Of a stretch of DNA of 64,000 nucleotides, positions 1 to 8,747 are shown piece by piece. A program made the position numbers and the translations under genes. Below the pieces are notes generated by a model. That model was not told where the DNA came from, did not search any database, and saw only the letters and a program-made list of their open reading frames with translations. How positions within the stretch are numbered: position 1 is the stretch's first letter; every line of letters starts with the position of its first letter. The stretch covers positions 157,183 to 221,182 of the forward strand of contig NZ_JAQTUH010000004.1 in assembly GCF_028710345.1 (NCBI RefSeq), read 5' to 3'. The DNA is from Sulfuricurvum sp. (GTDB taxonomy: Bacteria > Campylobacterota > Campylobacteria > Campylobacterales > Sulfurimonadaceae).

Positions 1-26
1 ACATAATGTGACACAAAGGATTTTCC

Positions 27-1916
27 ATGTTACGATCACTCTTTGACGGTATTACCGGTCTTCAATCACATCAAATTGCAATGGACGTTGAGTCTAATAA
101 CATTGCTAACGTTAATACGATCGGTTATAAATACTCACGTGCTAACTTTTCTGATCTATTAGCACAAACCAATCAAATTGCAACGGCTCCCCAAGGTGCT
201 CTTGGAGGAAAAAATGCCGTTCAAGTTGGATTAGGGACAACCGTAAGTTCAATAACACGTATCATGTCTCAAGGGTCTATTCAAAATACCGATAAAAATA
301 CCGATGTCGCTATCCAAGGGGATGGATTTTTTATCGTCAGTTCCGATGGAGGAAATACCTATAAATATAGCCGTTCCGGAGATTTTAAATTTGATGCATC
401 CGGAAATTTTGTCGATAATAATGGCTTTATCGTCCAAGGATGGGTGCGTGATGCCAATACCGGTCTCGTCGATTCTACAGCTCCAATCAGTAATATTCAA
501 ATCCCACCAGGGTTGACCACGCCGGCAAATGCAAGTACCGAAGTAGTCATCAAAGCCAACCTTAGTGCCAGCAGTAAAATAACCCAATATTCACCAACCT
601 ATGAAACTGACACCACCGGTGCTTTTGTCAATACCAATGGGGCACCTGTCGCTGCTGAAGATATGGGAATTATGTTTAATGGAAGCGGTACAGCATTCTC
701 TCTCACTTCAGCAGCAAACGGTCCCGGAACCGGAGGTGATGGTATTTTTATCAGTACTGATGGTGGACAAACCTATGCAGAATTTCGTTATACCAGCAAT
801 ATTGCCGATATCAATACTACCGGTACGGGTGCAGCCGGTGCAGCCACTTCACCATTACAAAGTGATGGTACTGCTTCCGTTAACGCTAATGTCTATTATT
901 TCAATACAACCGAAGATTTTCGTGCAGCCGTTGCCAATTGGGCAAGCAGTAATGCCCTCAATGTTGGTGCCTCTCCGGGAGCAACAGTCAACTATAATAA
1001 CCAAGGTAAGCTGCAAATTATGAACAATGGAACAGGGGCGACCAGTCTCAGTATCCAAGTTGCTGGAATTACCGATGCCGCAACAGCAAAAAATGATATC
1101 TTTACCTCTAATTTTTTAACACTCTCAGGAAATATTGCAGCAGGCTCTGCTTCATCTAAACAATCACAAGCCGTTAATGCCGCTACACACTCCGCCAGTA
1201 TCGATGTGTATGATTCACTCGGAAGTAAACACACTCTCAAAGTTGACTTTCGTAAAGAATCCAGCAGCCCCACCAGTGGAACATCTTGGAGCTATTCCGT
1301 ATCGGTCCCAAAACCGGCAGATATTGGGGGAGCAGCCCCTTATGAAAACATACTCAATCCAGCAGGTTTAATCTCTTTTGATACGGCAGGGGCATTGGCA
1401 GGGTACAATATTCCAGGGATCGATTTTACTGGGAATAACGGATCTACTCCCAATCAAGCCATTACTCTTAATTTTGGTAATATTAATAAATTTGATGGAA
1501 TTACCAGTTTTGACAACCCCTCAACTACTAGCGGTATCTCTCAAGACGGTTATCCTGGTGGAGATCTCGTCGGTATCCGAATAGACCAAAGCGGAACACT
1601 TATAGGATCGTTTTCCAATGGTCGCTCCTTTGGTTTAGCTCAAATTGGAATGGCTAAGTTTTCAAATAACGAAGGGCTCGTAAGTGATGGAGGAAATGTT
1701 TATCTCCAATCGGCAAACTCAGGAGATCCAATCATCGGAACGGCGGCAACAGCAGGACGCGGGTTTATGCAATCTTCAGCACTCGAAGCATCCAACGTCG
1801 ATTTATCTAAATCTCTTACGAACCTCATTATCATTCAACGTGGTTATCAAGCAAATGCAAAAACCATTACAACATCCGATACATTATTGGAAACATTATT
1901 AGGAATTAAACGATAA
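27..1916 (+). CDS. flgE: Flagellar hook protein FlgE
   Basis: Structural subunit of the hook that joins the flagellar rod to the filament, exported by the flagellar type III system. The 629-residue product begins with the rod/hook-family N terminus (residues 1-45, including SNNIANVNTIGYK) and ends with the matching helix (SLTNLIIIQRGYQANAKTI and TSDTLLETLLGIKR). The two ends form the coiled-coil D0 domain. Between them lies a long Ser/Thr/Asn/Gly-rich region, typical of the large hook proteins of Campylobacterota. An AAAGGA ribosome binding site lies just before ATG 27. The upstream partner genes are outside the window. A strong hairpin follows the gene. Confidence 0.97.
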   Translation: MLRSLFDGITGLQSHQIAMDVESNNIANVNTIGYKYSRANFSDLLAQTNQIATAPQGALGGKNAVQVGLGTTVSSITRIMSQGSIQNTDKNTDVAIQGDGFFIVSSDGGNTYKYSRSGDFKFDASGNFVDNNGFIVQGWVRDANTGLVDSTAPISNIQIPPGLTTPANASTEVVIKANLSASSKITQYSPTYETDTTGAFVNTNGAPVAAEDMGIMFNGSGTAFSLTSAANGPGTGGDGIFISTDGGQTYAEFRYTSNIADINTTGTGAAGAATSPLQSDGTASVNANVYYFNTTEDFRAAVANWASSNALNVGASPGATVNYNNQGKLQIMNNGTGATSLSIQVAGITDAATAKNDIFTSNFLTLSGNIAAGSASSKQSQAVNAATHSASIDVYDSLGSKHTLKVDFRKESSSPTSGTSWSYSVSVPKPADIGGAAPYENILNPAGLISFDTAGALAGYNIPGIDFTGNNGSTPNQAITLNFGNINKFDGITSFDNPSTTSGISQDGYPGGDLVGIRIDQSGTLIGSFSNGRSFGLAQIGMAKFSNNEGLVSDGGNVYLQSANSGDPIIGTAATAGRGFMQSSALEASNVDLSKSLTNLIIIQRGYQANAKTITTSDTLLETLLGIKR

Positions 1917-1926
1917 TAGGAGATAG

Positions 1927-1953
1927 ATACTCAGGATACACCTTCCTGAGTAT
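1927..1953 (+). terminator. Hairpin after flgE, probable terminator
   Basis: A perfect 10-bp stem (1927-1936 with 1944-1953, ATACTCAGGA/TCCTGAGTAT) with a 7-base loop begins about 10 bases after the flgE stop. The following bases (GCTTTGG) are only weakly T-rich, so this could be a terminator or a 3'-end-protecting stem. A second 7-bp inverted repeat (1967-1973 with 1984-1990) follows. Confidence 0.6.
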
Positions 1954-2083
1954 GCTTTGGTCTTAAGGAGTTTGGAAGAATGAAAACTCCCCTTTGATGT
2001 GCTGCCATCAATTGGGATAAGTGTATTATGCACTCCTTTGGTAAACAAACGGTAATAACGCATTGTTTTAAACTCCGATTCGC

Positions 2084-2089
2084 TACACT
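2084..2089 (+). promoter_or_regulatory. -10 box of a probably leaderless transcript (RDD gene)
   Basis: TACACT ends 7 bases before ATG 2097 and there is no purine-rich ribosome binding site between them. If used, transcription would start at or next to the start codon. The same arrangement occurs before the genes at 5910, 13642 and 18857. Confidence 0.45.
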
Positions 2090-2096
2090 TCTTATT

Positions 2097-2603
2097 ATGA
2101 AAAAGCACTCCTCTAAAAAAAGACCTCGTACTACTACTCCCCCAAAACCACGTATCGATTACGCCCCGTTTTGGTCACGCGCTTTGGCATTTGGTACCGA
2201 TATTTTTATGATCGGTTTACCTATAACCCTCCTAACAATGGCGTTGTTTGGTTACGATCAGATGCATACCGCCAGTGGTTTGGACGTTATTGTCAATGCT
2301 CCTAAAGCACATACCAATCCCCCAAATCCTATTGCTTCGATAGTGCAAATATCCTTATTTCTCATCACTTATGTTTGGTTATGGCACAAAAGTGGTCAAA
2401 CACCGGGGAAAAAACTTGCTTCTATCCGTGTTATCGATGCTAAAACTTTTGGTAATGCCCCATATTGGAAACTAACGTTGCGTTTTATCGGTTATTTTAT
2501 CTCCCTTATTACCCTCATCGGGTTTTTTATCGGTCTGTTGCGCAAAGATAAACGCTCCCTCCATGACCTCATCAGCGGCACCGCTGTTATTCGCGTTTCG
2601 TAA
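2097..2603 (+). CDS. RDD family membrane protein
   Basis: A 168-residue protein of the RDD family (PF06271), small membrane proteins of mostly unknown role, some linked to ion transport. Lys/Arg/Pro-rich first 22 residues precede the family signature R-A-x-A-F-x-x-D at the start of the first membrane helix (FWSRALAFGTDIFMIGLPI). Two more hydrophobic segments follow, with the SGQTPGKKLASIRVID motif between them and KRSLHDLISGTAVI at the end. I chose ATG 2097 rather than an in-frame ATG 69 bases upstream because the family domain begins soon after it and a -10 box lies directly before it. The MFS gene follows after three bases, so the two are probably co-transcribed. Confidence 0.85.
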   Translation: MKKHSSKKRPRTTTPPKPRIDYAPFWSRALAFGTDIFMIGLPITLLTMALFGYDQMHTASGLDVIVNAPKAHTNPPNPIASIVQISLFLITYVWLWHKSGQTPGKKLASIRVIDAKTFGNAPYWKLTLRFIGYFISLITLIGFFIGLLRKDKRSLHDLISGTAVIRVS

Positions 2604-2606
2604 ATC

Positions 2607-3704
2607 GTGTCCGCACTTATCGCCGCATTTTATTTTTTCTATTTCGCCCTAATAGGGGTACACGTTATTTTCATCCCTAAAATCCTCACCATGGTAGGGT
2701 ATGATCCTCTCCATATCGGGATTATACTCGCCTCTGCACCGTTAGTCCGTTTTGCGATTCCGTTTCTATTTTTACAGGGATTCCAGCTCAATCAACGAAC
2801 TTTTTTTACTGCTTTAGCATTGATGCTCATAGGTGCAGGTGGTTTTTATCCTGCATTAACTCATTTCTATCCTCTATTGGGGGTCAATATTTTATTTGGA
2901 ATCGGGATATCTCTCGTATTACCCTACATCGAAGTGATTGCATTGGAGCATATCGGAAAAGAAAACTACGGCCGTATCCGTCTCTTTGGCTCATTCGGAT
3001 TTATCGCGGTCTCATTGGTATTGGTCAAGTTTCTCACAGCACCCTATATCGGGATCGATTTTTTAATCGCTATGGCACTCCTTACCCTCACTTTCGGAGC
3101 ATTAATCGGGAGTCAACAGGCCCATACCCCCGCAAACGAATGCTCTTCGAATGAGGAAGGGTGTACATTTTCTATTGTTGAACATATACCGCTTTGGATC
3201 GGGTTTTTCTTGATGCAGGTGAGTTTCGGACCGTTTTATAATTTTTTCACCATCTATACGACCGACCACGGGGTTTCATTGGATACTACCGTATGGCTTT
3301 GGAGTTTTGGAGTTATCGCTGAGATTATTATGTTCTATTTTCAAGGCAGATTGCTCCATCGCAATCTTAATGCCCTGCTATGGATAACGGCGGCTATTAC
3401 CGCTTTGAGATGGCTTTTAGTTGCTCTCTTTCCCAATTCATTGTTTATATTGTTTGCAACACAAAGCCTTCACGCGTTTAGCTTTGCCCTCTTTCATACC
3501 GCTGCTATCAGTGTCTTATTTTCACTTTATAAGGCTCGCCGACTCTCACAACAATTTTTCTTTGGTATCTCTTATGGTCTTGGGGGGTTTATCGGAGCAA
3601 TCGGGGCGGGAGTTGTCTATCAATACGCACCGACCTATCTTTTTGTTGCCGGTGCGATTGCCGCACTGGGAGCGACATTCGCATTTCGAATCAATAATCG
3701 TTAA
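2607..3704 (+). CDS. MFS transporter (MFS_1-like family)
   Basis: A 365-residue, very hydrophobic protein with about 11-12 predicted membrane helices, in the layout of the MFS_1-like/nucleoside:proton symporter group. After the first helices comes a conserved basic loop, GKENYGRIRLFGSFGFI, like the G-x-x-R-x-x-G-S motif of that group. Substrate is not predictable. The start is GTG 2607, three bases after the RDD stop, so translation is probably coupled. The 3' end overlaps the oppositely oriented mechanosensitive channel gene by four bases. Confidence 0.82.
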   Translation: MSALIAAFYFFYFALIGVHVIFIPKILTMVGYDPLHIGIILASAPLVRFAIPFLFLQGFQLNQRTFFTALALMLIGAGGFYPALTHFYPLLGVNILFGIGISLVLPYIEVIALEHIGKENYGRIRLFGSFGFIAVSLVLVKFLTAPYIGIDFLIAMALLTLTFGALIGSQQAHTPANECSSNEEGCTFSIVEHIPLWIGFFLMQVSFGPFYNFFTIYTTDHGVSLDTTVWLWSFGVIAEIIMFYFQGRLLHRNLNALLWITAAITALRWLLVALFPNSLFILFATQSLHAFSFALFHTAAISVLFSLYKARRLSQQFFFGISYGLGGFIGAIGAGVVYQYAPTYLFVAGAIAALGATFAFRINNR

Positions 3705-4558
3705 ATTGCTTCGCGCTTGACGTGAGTAACCATCTGAGGAAATGGAACGGTTATCCCATGCTCATCAAATTTGAGTTTAATCTCCTCCGTAACAGCAAAC
3801 CGAACATCCCAATAATCCTCTACCAACACCCACGGACGTGCGTAAAGCTGAACCGAATTAGCACCTAAAGCCCCTACCGATACCATAAAAGCAGGTTCGG
3901 CAAGTATTTTCGGATGATTTTTAAATACCTCACTAATCACCTCTTTAGCCACTTTTAAATCGTCTTTATAATCGATATCAAATACCATATCGATACGACG
4001 GTTGCTTTTACCGGTGTTGTTAATAATATTTCCCGCGACGAGGGTTCCATTGGGGATAATAATCGTCCGATTATCTGCCGTTGCCAAGGTGGTTGAAAAG
4101 AGATTGATAACTTCCACCGTTCCATTGACTCCCGAAACTTCTATCGAATCACCCACTTTAAACGGCCTGAAAAAGATAATCAGTACCGCCGCACCGACAT
4201 TGGCAAGGGTATCTTTGAGTGCCAAACCGATAGCCAACCCTGCCGCTCCGAAAATCGCGATAAACGACGACGTGTTAATCCCTAGATTACTCGCAGATGC
4301 TACCACTACGGCAATAATCAGTGCAACATAGACCACATTAGACGAAAACGAAATCAACGTCGCATCCACATGTGCCCGTTCCATCCCTCGGCGCATCAGT
4401 TTGATGATTTGACCTGCAATCCATTTTCCGATTAGGAAAATAGCAATCGCACCGATAAGTTTCAACCCGTATTCGGTCGCGAAATTAATAGCTATATCGG
4501 TGTAATGTTCCGCCTTGGTACTAATATGCTCTACATTTTGTTCCACTTTTTGCAACAT
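3701..4558 (-). CDS. mscS: Small-conductance mechanosensitive channel, MscS family
   Basis: A 285-residue inner-membrane channel that opens under osmotic downshock to release solutes. Three N-terminal membrane helices are visible. The third carries the glycine/alanine-rich pore sequence (FGAAGLAIGLALKDTLANVG), followed by the beta domain FKVGDSIEVSGVNGTVEVI and IPNGTLVAGNIINN, which are classic MscS signatures. Length matches E. coli MscS (286). The ATG abuts the stop codon of the upstream nitroreductase, so it lies in a reverse-strand operon with nitroreductase, DUF309 and rhodanese-like genes. Confidence 0.93.
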   Translation of the reverse strand: MLQKVEQNVEHISTKAEHYTDIAINFATEYGLKLIGAIAIFLIGKWIAGQIIKLMRRGMERAHVDATLISFSSNVVYVALIIAVVVASASNLGINTSSFIAIFGAAGLAIGLALKDTLANVGAAVLIIFFRPFKVGDSIEVSGVNGTVEVINLFSTTLATADNRTIIIPNGTLVAGNIINNTGKSNRRIDMVFDIDYKDDLKVAKEVISEVFKNHPKILAEPAFMVSVGALGANSVQLYARPWVLVEDYWDVRFAVTEEIKLKFDEHGITVPFPQMVTHVKREAI

Positions 4559-5179
4559 CTATCTGTACTCCACTATCTGTTTTAGTTCTAACCGTTTTTG
4601 CTCACTCTGAGGATTTACCCGATACCCGAACGCACACATCACTGCTACACTGGAACCGTATTCGAGATCCAGTATCGCCTCCACTTCCTCTTTGTCAAAC
4701 CCCTCTATCGGACAACTATCAATCTCCAGTGTTGCCGCATAGGTCATTGCGTTAGCAAGAGCGATATAACACTGTTTGGCTGTCCAGTTTTCGAGTAAAA
4801 CTTCATCTTCTTCTATCGGAGTAAGATAGTTTTTATAGACACCCATATACATATCGACCGCTTCAGATGGGAGTCCTCGACGCTCAAACATTTTACGCAC
4901 ATAGGATGAATCACTTCGGACGATATCGTTATCAGTCGTAAAAATCACCAACTCAGAGCACTCAGTAATTTGACCTTGGTTCCAACACGCACTTTTGAGT
5001 GCCTTACGAAGATTCGGATTACGCACCACGATCACACGCCACGGCTCCATCCCAAACGATGAGGGAGAGGTTCGAATCACTTCTAAAAGAGAGTCAAACT
5101 GCTCGCTTGGTATCTGTTTTTCAGCATCAAACTGTTTACACGCGTGACGAAACGCCATTGCTTTTAAAAATTCGGACAT
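4559..5179 (-). CDS. Nitroreductase family flavoprotein
   Basis: A 206-residue FMN-dependent NAD(P)H oxidoreductase of the NfsB/nitroreductase fold. Visible marks are the N-terminal RHACKQFD (FMN phosphate contact), RTSPSSFGMEPWRVIVV near residue 50, and SCPIEGFDKEEVEAIL with a final glycine/alanine strand. Physiological substrate unknown. I chose ATG 5179 (MSEFLKAMAF). A longer reading adds residues KIPAFAGMT, which are only the translation of the palindromic repeat at 5196-5225. The MscS gene begins directly after its stop. Confidence 0.88.
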   Translation of the reverse strand: MSEFLKAMAFRHACKQFDAEKQIPSEQFDSLLEVIRTSPSSFGMEPWRVIVVRNPNLRKALKSACWNQGQITECSELVIFTTDNDIVRSDSSYVRKMFERRGLPSEAVDMYMGVYKNYLTPIEEDEVLLENWTAKQCYIALANAMTYAATLEIDSCPIEGFDKEEVEAILDLEYGSSVAVMCAFGYRVNPQSEQKRLELKQIVEYR

Positions 5180-5180
5180 A

Positions 5181-5543
5181 TTAAGACTCCCGCTCGTCAT
5201 TCCCGCGAAGGCGGGAATCTTGCTTTTCAATAATTTTCACCATTCTAACGTACATTTCATAATGGTCTGTTTCAAATTTTCCCAAAAGTTCGCGGTATTT
5301 ATGATAATTTTTCCACGCTTTGAGAGAGGCTTCATGGCGTCCCCGTTTTACCAACTCAAAACTCACCGCCGCATTGATAAACCCCTTCCAAAGCTTCACC
5401 TCATCATTCTCCTCAAATCGACGGGAAAACCACAACGGTTCCAAATCCTCATGGGCATCGTAATAGCGCTCTTCTTCCAACGAAATAACAAACGCCTCAC
5501 ACGCGTGTGTTATCTCTGTTATATTCGCAAATTCTTGCGCCAA
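5181..5543 (-). CDS. DUF309 domain protein with repeat-derived C terminus
   Basis: A 120-residue protein of the DUF309 family, small helical proteins of unknown function. The family core is seen in the helix YYDAHEDLEPLWFSRR and in LWKGFINAAVSFELVKRGRHEASLKAWKNYHKY (shown here as two neighbouring helices). The last residues, KQDSRLRGNDERES, are encoded by the palindromic element at 5196-5225, so the repeat has replaced or extended the original C terminus. The start overlaps the upstream rhodanese-like gene by 25 bases, suggesting translational coupling. Confidence 0.8.
   Translation of the reverse strand: MAQEFANITEITHACEAFVISLEEERYYDAHEDLEPLWFSRRFEENDEVKLWKGFINAAVSFELVKRGRHEASLKAWKNYHKYRELLGKFETDHYEMYVRMVKIIEKQDSRLRGNDERES
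5196..5225. repeat. REP-like palindromic element, single hairpin
   Basis: GTCATTCCCGC-GAAG-GCGGGAATC: 8-bp stem 5199-5206/5211-5218 with a four-base loop. It belongs to the same family as 11027-11098 and 15464-15534. It lies inside the 3' end of the DUF309 gene and just before the nitroreductase start. Confidence 0.8.
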
Positions 5544-5827
5544 TAGCCCCGTCCTCCCCGCAAACTAATACACACATGGTTCGGAAATTTGGCTCGAAAC
5601 TCCCCTAGACGCTCTTTTGAAGATTTCCCCGTGTCGCAATAAAAGACGAATACACTCCCAGAGGGTTCAGCTTTGAGTAACGGCGGGGCGTAAAGGGTTG
5701 TTTGTGCACCATCGATAGGATTTAAAATCGTATCAATCAAGAGCACTTTCACCCCTTTTTCTTCTAACACCTGTTTGTTCCGTAAAAACTCTTCCTGTGT
5801 CCACTCATCGACATTTAAATCGATCAT
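5519..5827 (-). CDS. Rhodanese-like domain protein
   Basis: A 102-residue protein resembling a single rhodanese domain: the segment VFVFYCDTGKSSKERLGEF has the typical beta-strand, cysteine loop and following helix, and CISLRGGRGYWRKN matches the rhodanese end (L-x-G-G-x-x-x-W). The loop cysteine in YCDTGKSS would carry the persulfide, giving a sulfurtransferase or a cysteine-based phosphatase-like role. Partner unknown. First gene of the reverse-strand operon running to the MscS gene. Confidence 0.7.
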   Translation of the reverse strand: MIDLNVDEWTQEEFLRNKQVLEEKGVKVLLIDTILNPIDGAQTTLYAPPLLKAEPSGSVFVFYCDTGKSSKERLGEFRAKFPNHVCISLRGGRGYWRKNLRI

Positions 5828-5897
5828 ATTTCAATCCCATTATTATTTTAAGGTAGTGTATCCAAGCCTCAAAAAGATGCACCTTAGATTTTTTAGC

Positions 5898-5903
5898 TAC
5901 ACT
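5898..5903 (+). promoter_or_regulatory. -10 box of a probably leaderless transcript (helicase gene)
   Basis: TACACT ends six bases before ATG 5910, with no ribosome binding site in between. This supports ATG 5910 as the start and rejects an in-frame upstream ATG at 5775 that would run through the promoter region. Confidence 0.5.
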
Positions 5904-5909
5904 TACGTT

Positions 5910-8738
5910 ATGGCAAAGAAAAAGAAAAAAATGATAAAACTTAACCAATCCATCCGCCATTTTTTTGGCGATGAAGGATTTGATGAGGGTATTGAGCGCG
6001 TTCCGACCGAAACTCTTGTTGCACTCGCCCATGCCCTCGGTATTTTCGATGGGACGACCAAAAAAGAGCTTCTCGTCAAAACCTTTCGGCGGCTGTGGTC
6101 AGAGGGGGAGAGCGATAACCGTCACCTTGTCGTCGATTTTTTCACCCTAAACGGCAAAATCTATCCCAATCCGATTCCGCGTGAGAAACCTCATGAGAGG
6201 GAAGAGAAAATCGATGAGCTGTTTGATGCATTCGAGATGAGCCGTGATGAGAGGGTAGCACTGCACGCGGCGTTTTCAGATATCCGTACCCGTAAAATCA
6301 CCTCTGATAAAATTGCTTCCAAACTCGAACACATCCGCTACATTCGCAAACGTGAATCTCTCGAAAAAGCGGTGGAGGGGAAATTTGATTACGATGATCG
6401 GTTGGAGTTTTATGCCTCTATCCTCTACGATTTAGGGGAGGAGAAATTTAGCAAAATCCATGTTCTTAAAACGACTGCATTGGATTCCACCCGTCTGCAT
6501 GTTGAGAGTATTGATGCTCTCATACCCTATGTCACCGCTATCAAAGAGGAGTATACGGCGCAAAAACAGCTTCAAATTTCGACGTTTATTGCCTCGCTCA
6601 AACTCGATAACCACCGATACCTCACCCATAACGAGATTATCGCATCACTCAAAGGTGCCCCGCCTAGTAACACCAACACCTTTTACCCTCTCAACATGGA
6701 GACACTGGGGCGTATCCTCCCCTCTCATGCTATCGGGATAGAGTTTGTGGGAGAAGAGCTTCTCATCGAGTATCCGCAAGCAATTTTACTCCCTTATTAT
6801 GATGAGCCGTTAGTCCATACAACCCACATTCAAATCTCTCACGCTGAGATTACCAAATTGATTTGGGATGAAGCCGATTTGGTCTTTGATGAGCAGTTTG
6901 AGATTCAAGGACACGAGCTCAAAGAGAACTTTTTACGTGAATTAGACCTCTTAGCCCAAGAGTGTCGTGAGCATGCAAGACTGCTCAACCTCAGCGATAA
7001 TGCCCTCTATCCGATGATTTATGAGATTCTTTTGCCCTATCTGCATGAAAACCTCCATATCAGCTCCAAAGTAACCCGCCGTGTCTTATTCCACTTTGAC
7101 CGTCTTATTAAAGACGAGCTCCTCAAAAAACAGCGTCAAGAGTTATTGGCGCGAACGGTACGTGATTTTAAAAATCTCTTCCCACTCGCACGCTCACTCC
7201 GTCGTCGTCTCATTTTTCATACAGGTCCCACTAACAGCGGTAAAACCTACAGCGCAATGGAGCAGTTGCGACGCGGTGGGACGGGCTATTATCTCGCCCC
7301 GTTGCGTTTGTTAGCACTGGAGGGGTATGAAGATTTAAAAGAGCACGGTGTGAACGCTTCGCTTATCACGGGTGAAGAGCAAATCGTCGATGAAGATGCC
7401 ACCCATATCAGCTCCACCATCGAGATGCTCAGTTTTGAGAGTGAAGTGGATGTGTGCGTTATCGATGAGGTGCAAATGATCGGTGATCGTGATCGGGGAT
7501 GGGCGTGGGCGAATGCTATCATTGGTGCCCCTGCTAAAACCGTCATTATGACCGGCTCCTCCAATGCACTCGAAGCGATAGAAGCACTCGCTCATTATTT
7601 GGGTGAACCTCTGGAGATTGTCCGTTTTGAGCGAAAGAATCCCCTCGAACTCCTCACACAACCCACTCCGATTACCGCCATCGAGCCTCAAAGTGCCATT
7701 ATCGCCTTTACCCGCTCCAACGCGCTACGTCTCAAGCAACAACTCTCTGCGACCTATCGCACGAGTATCATCTATGGTAATCTCGGACCCGAAGTGCGTC
7801 GTGAAGAGGCACGCCGTTTTCGTGACGGTGAGACACAAATCCTCATCGCCACCGATGCTATCGCGATGGGGTTAAATCTCCCGATTAAAACATTGTTGTT
7901 TTCCAAAGCGGACAAATTTGACGGTCAAAACCAACGTGATCTCACCGTGAGTGAAATGCAACAAATCGCGGGACGAGCGGGGCGTTATGGGTTGAGTGAA
8001 AAAGGGTTTGTGGGGGCTCTCACCGGTGATGTTCTCAAAAAAATTGCACCGCTCTTTACGAAAAAAGCCGAAGATATCACGATACCGTTCAACGTCATGG
8101 CGTCGTATGATCATATCCAACTCGTTTCAAGCATTCTCGAAGAGAAGTCCCTCTCCAACATCATTAACTTTTTCGTCGAAAATATGAAATTCGAAGGACC
8201 GTTTCGGGCGGTCAATCTTGAATCGATGGCAGAAGCGGCCGCTATCGTCGATCATTATGACCTCGATATGAAGAGTAAATACATCCTCGCAACCGCACCG
8301 CTCTCTACCAAATCCCCTATCGTCATGGGTGCTTACGAGCGATATGTCAAAGCGTTAGCTCAAGCGAAACCGATTGCCTACATCCCTCCGCGTCATGGGG
8401 GAACCTATGCGCAAACCAGCGAAGAGCTCCAAGATGCCGAAGATCAGATAAAAGAGATTAGTTTGTATTTATGGTTGTCGTATCGGATGGGGGAATTTTT
8501 TGTTGACAGCGAAAAAGCGCGTAGTTTCAGAGGAGAGCTTAACCGTTTTATCGAAACCTCTCTCAAACAAAGCCATTTTGTCCCCCGTTGTAAAACGTGC
8601 GGAAAACCTCTCGCACCAAACGCAGAGTTTAGCATCTGTCAAAGCTGTTTTCACAACCTCAACCGTGCTAAACAAGGAGTTAGAGATAAACGCGATTCAC
8701 CGCGAGAAGCTGGAGGAGCAAGAAAAACACGACGCTAA
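5910..8738 (+). CDS. SUV3-type DExH RNA helicase with C-terminal zinc ribbon
   Basis: A 942-residue superfamily 2 helicase. An N-terminal half of about 430 residues without recognised domains precedes the motor: motif I HTGPTNSGKT (about residue 440), Ia YLAPLRLLALE, LITGEEQ, motif II IDEVQMI followed by RDRGWAWANAIIG, III TGSS, and motifs V-VI ATDAIAMGLNLP and QQIAGRAGRYG. The GPTNSGKT/ITGEE/DE(V/I)QM...GWAWxxA set is that of SUV3, the mitochondrial RNA helicase that pairs with polynucleotide phosphorylase, also found in some bacteria. The C terminus has CKTCGKP...CQSCF, a four-cysteine zinc ribbon. Likely role, by inference, is RNA unwinding in turnover or ribosome assembly. Convergent with the reverse-strand HTH gene nine bases away. 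Confidence 0.85.
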   Translation: MAKKKKKMIKLNQSIRHFFGDEGFDEGIERVPTETLVALAHALGIFDGTTKKELLVKTFRRLWSEGESDNRHLVVDFFTLNGKIYPNPIPREKPHEREEKIDELFDAFEMSRDERVALHAAFSDIRTRKITSDKIASKLEHIRYIRKRESLEKAVEGKFDYDDRLEFYASILYDLGEEKFSKIHVLKTTALDSTRLHVESIDALIPYVTAIKEEYTAQKQLQISTFIASLKLDNHRYLTHNEIIASLKGAPPSNTNTFYPLNMETLGRILPSHAIGIEFVGEELLIEYPQAILLPYYDEPLVHTTHIQISHAEITKLIWDEADLVFDEQFEIQGHELKENFLRELDLLAQECREHARLLNLSDNALYPMIYEILLPYLHENLHISSKVTRRVLFHFDRLIKDELLKKQRQELLARTVRDFKNLFPLARSLRRRLIFHTGPTNSGKTYSAMEQLRRGGTGYYLAPLRLLALEGYEDLKEHGVNASLITGEEQIVDEDATHISSTIEMLSFESEVDVCVIDEVQMIGDRDRGWAWANAIIGAPAKTVIMTGSSNALEAIEALAHYLGEPLEIVRFERKNPLELLTQPTPITAIEPQSAIIAFTRSNALRLKQQLSATYRTSIIYGNLGPEVRREEARRFRDGETQILIATDAIAMGLNLPIKTLLFSKADKFDGQNQRDLTVSEMQQIAGRAGRYGLSEKGFVGALTGDVLKKIAPLFTKKAEDITIPFNVMASYDHIQLVSSILEEKSLSNIINFFVENMKFEGPFRAVNLESMAEAAAIVDHYDLDMKSKYILATAPLSTKSPIVMGAYERYVKALAQAKPIAYIPPRHGGTYAQTSEELQDAEDQIKEISLYLWLSYRMGEFFVDSEKARSFRGELNRFIETSLKQSHFVPRCKTCGKPLAPNAEFSICQSCFHNLNRAKQGVRDKRDSPREAGGARKTRR

Positions 8739-8747
8739 CATTTGTCG

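Noticed and set aside
249-1902. Several 60-140-codon frames on both strands inside flgE
   Set aside because: They lie wholly within the strongly supported flgE frame, have no family resemblance and no ribosome binding sites; the same holds for similar frames inside other genes.
5775-5909. 45-codon N-terminal extension of the SUV3-type helicase
   Set aside because: It overlaps the start of the divergent rhodanese-like gene and runs through a -10 box placed directly before ATG 5910.
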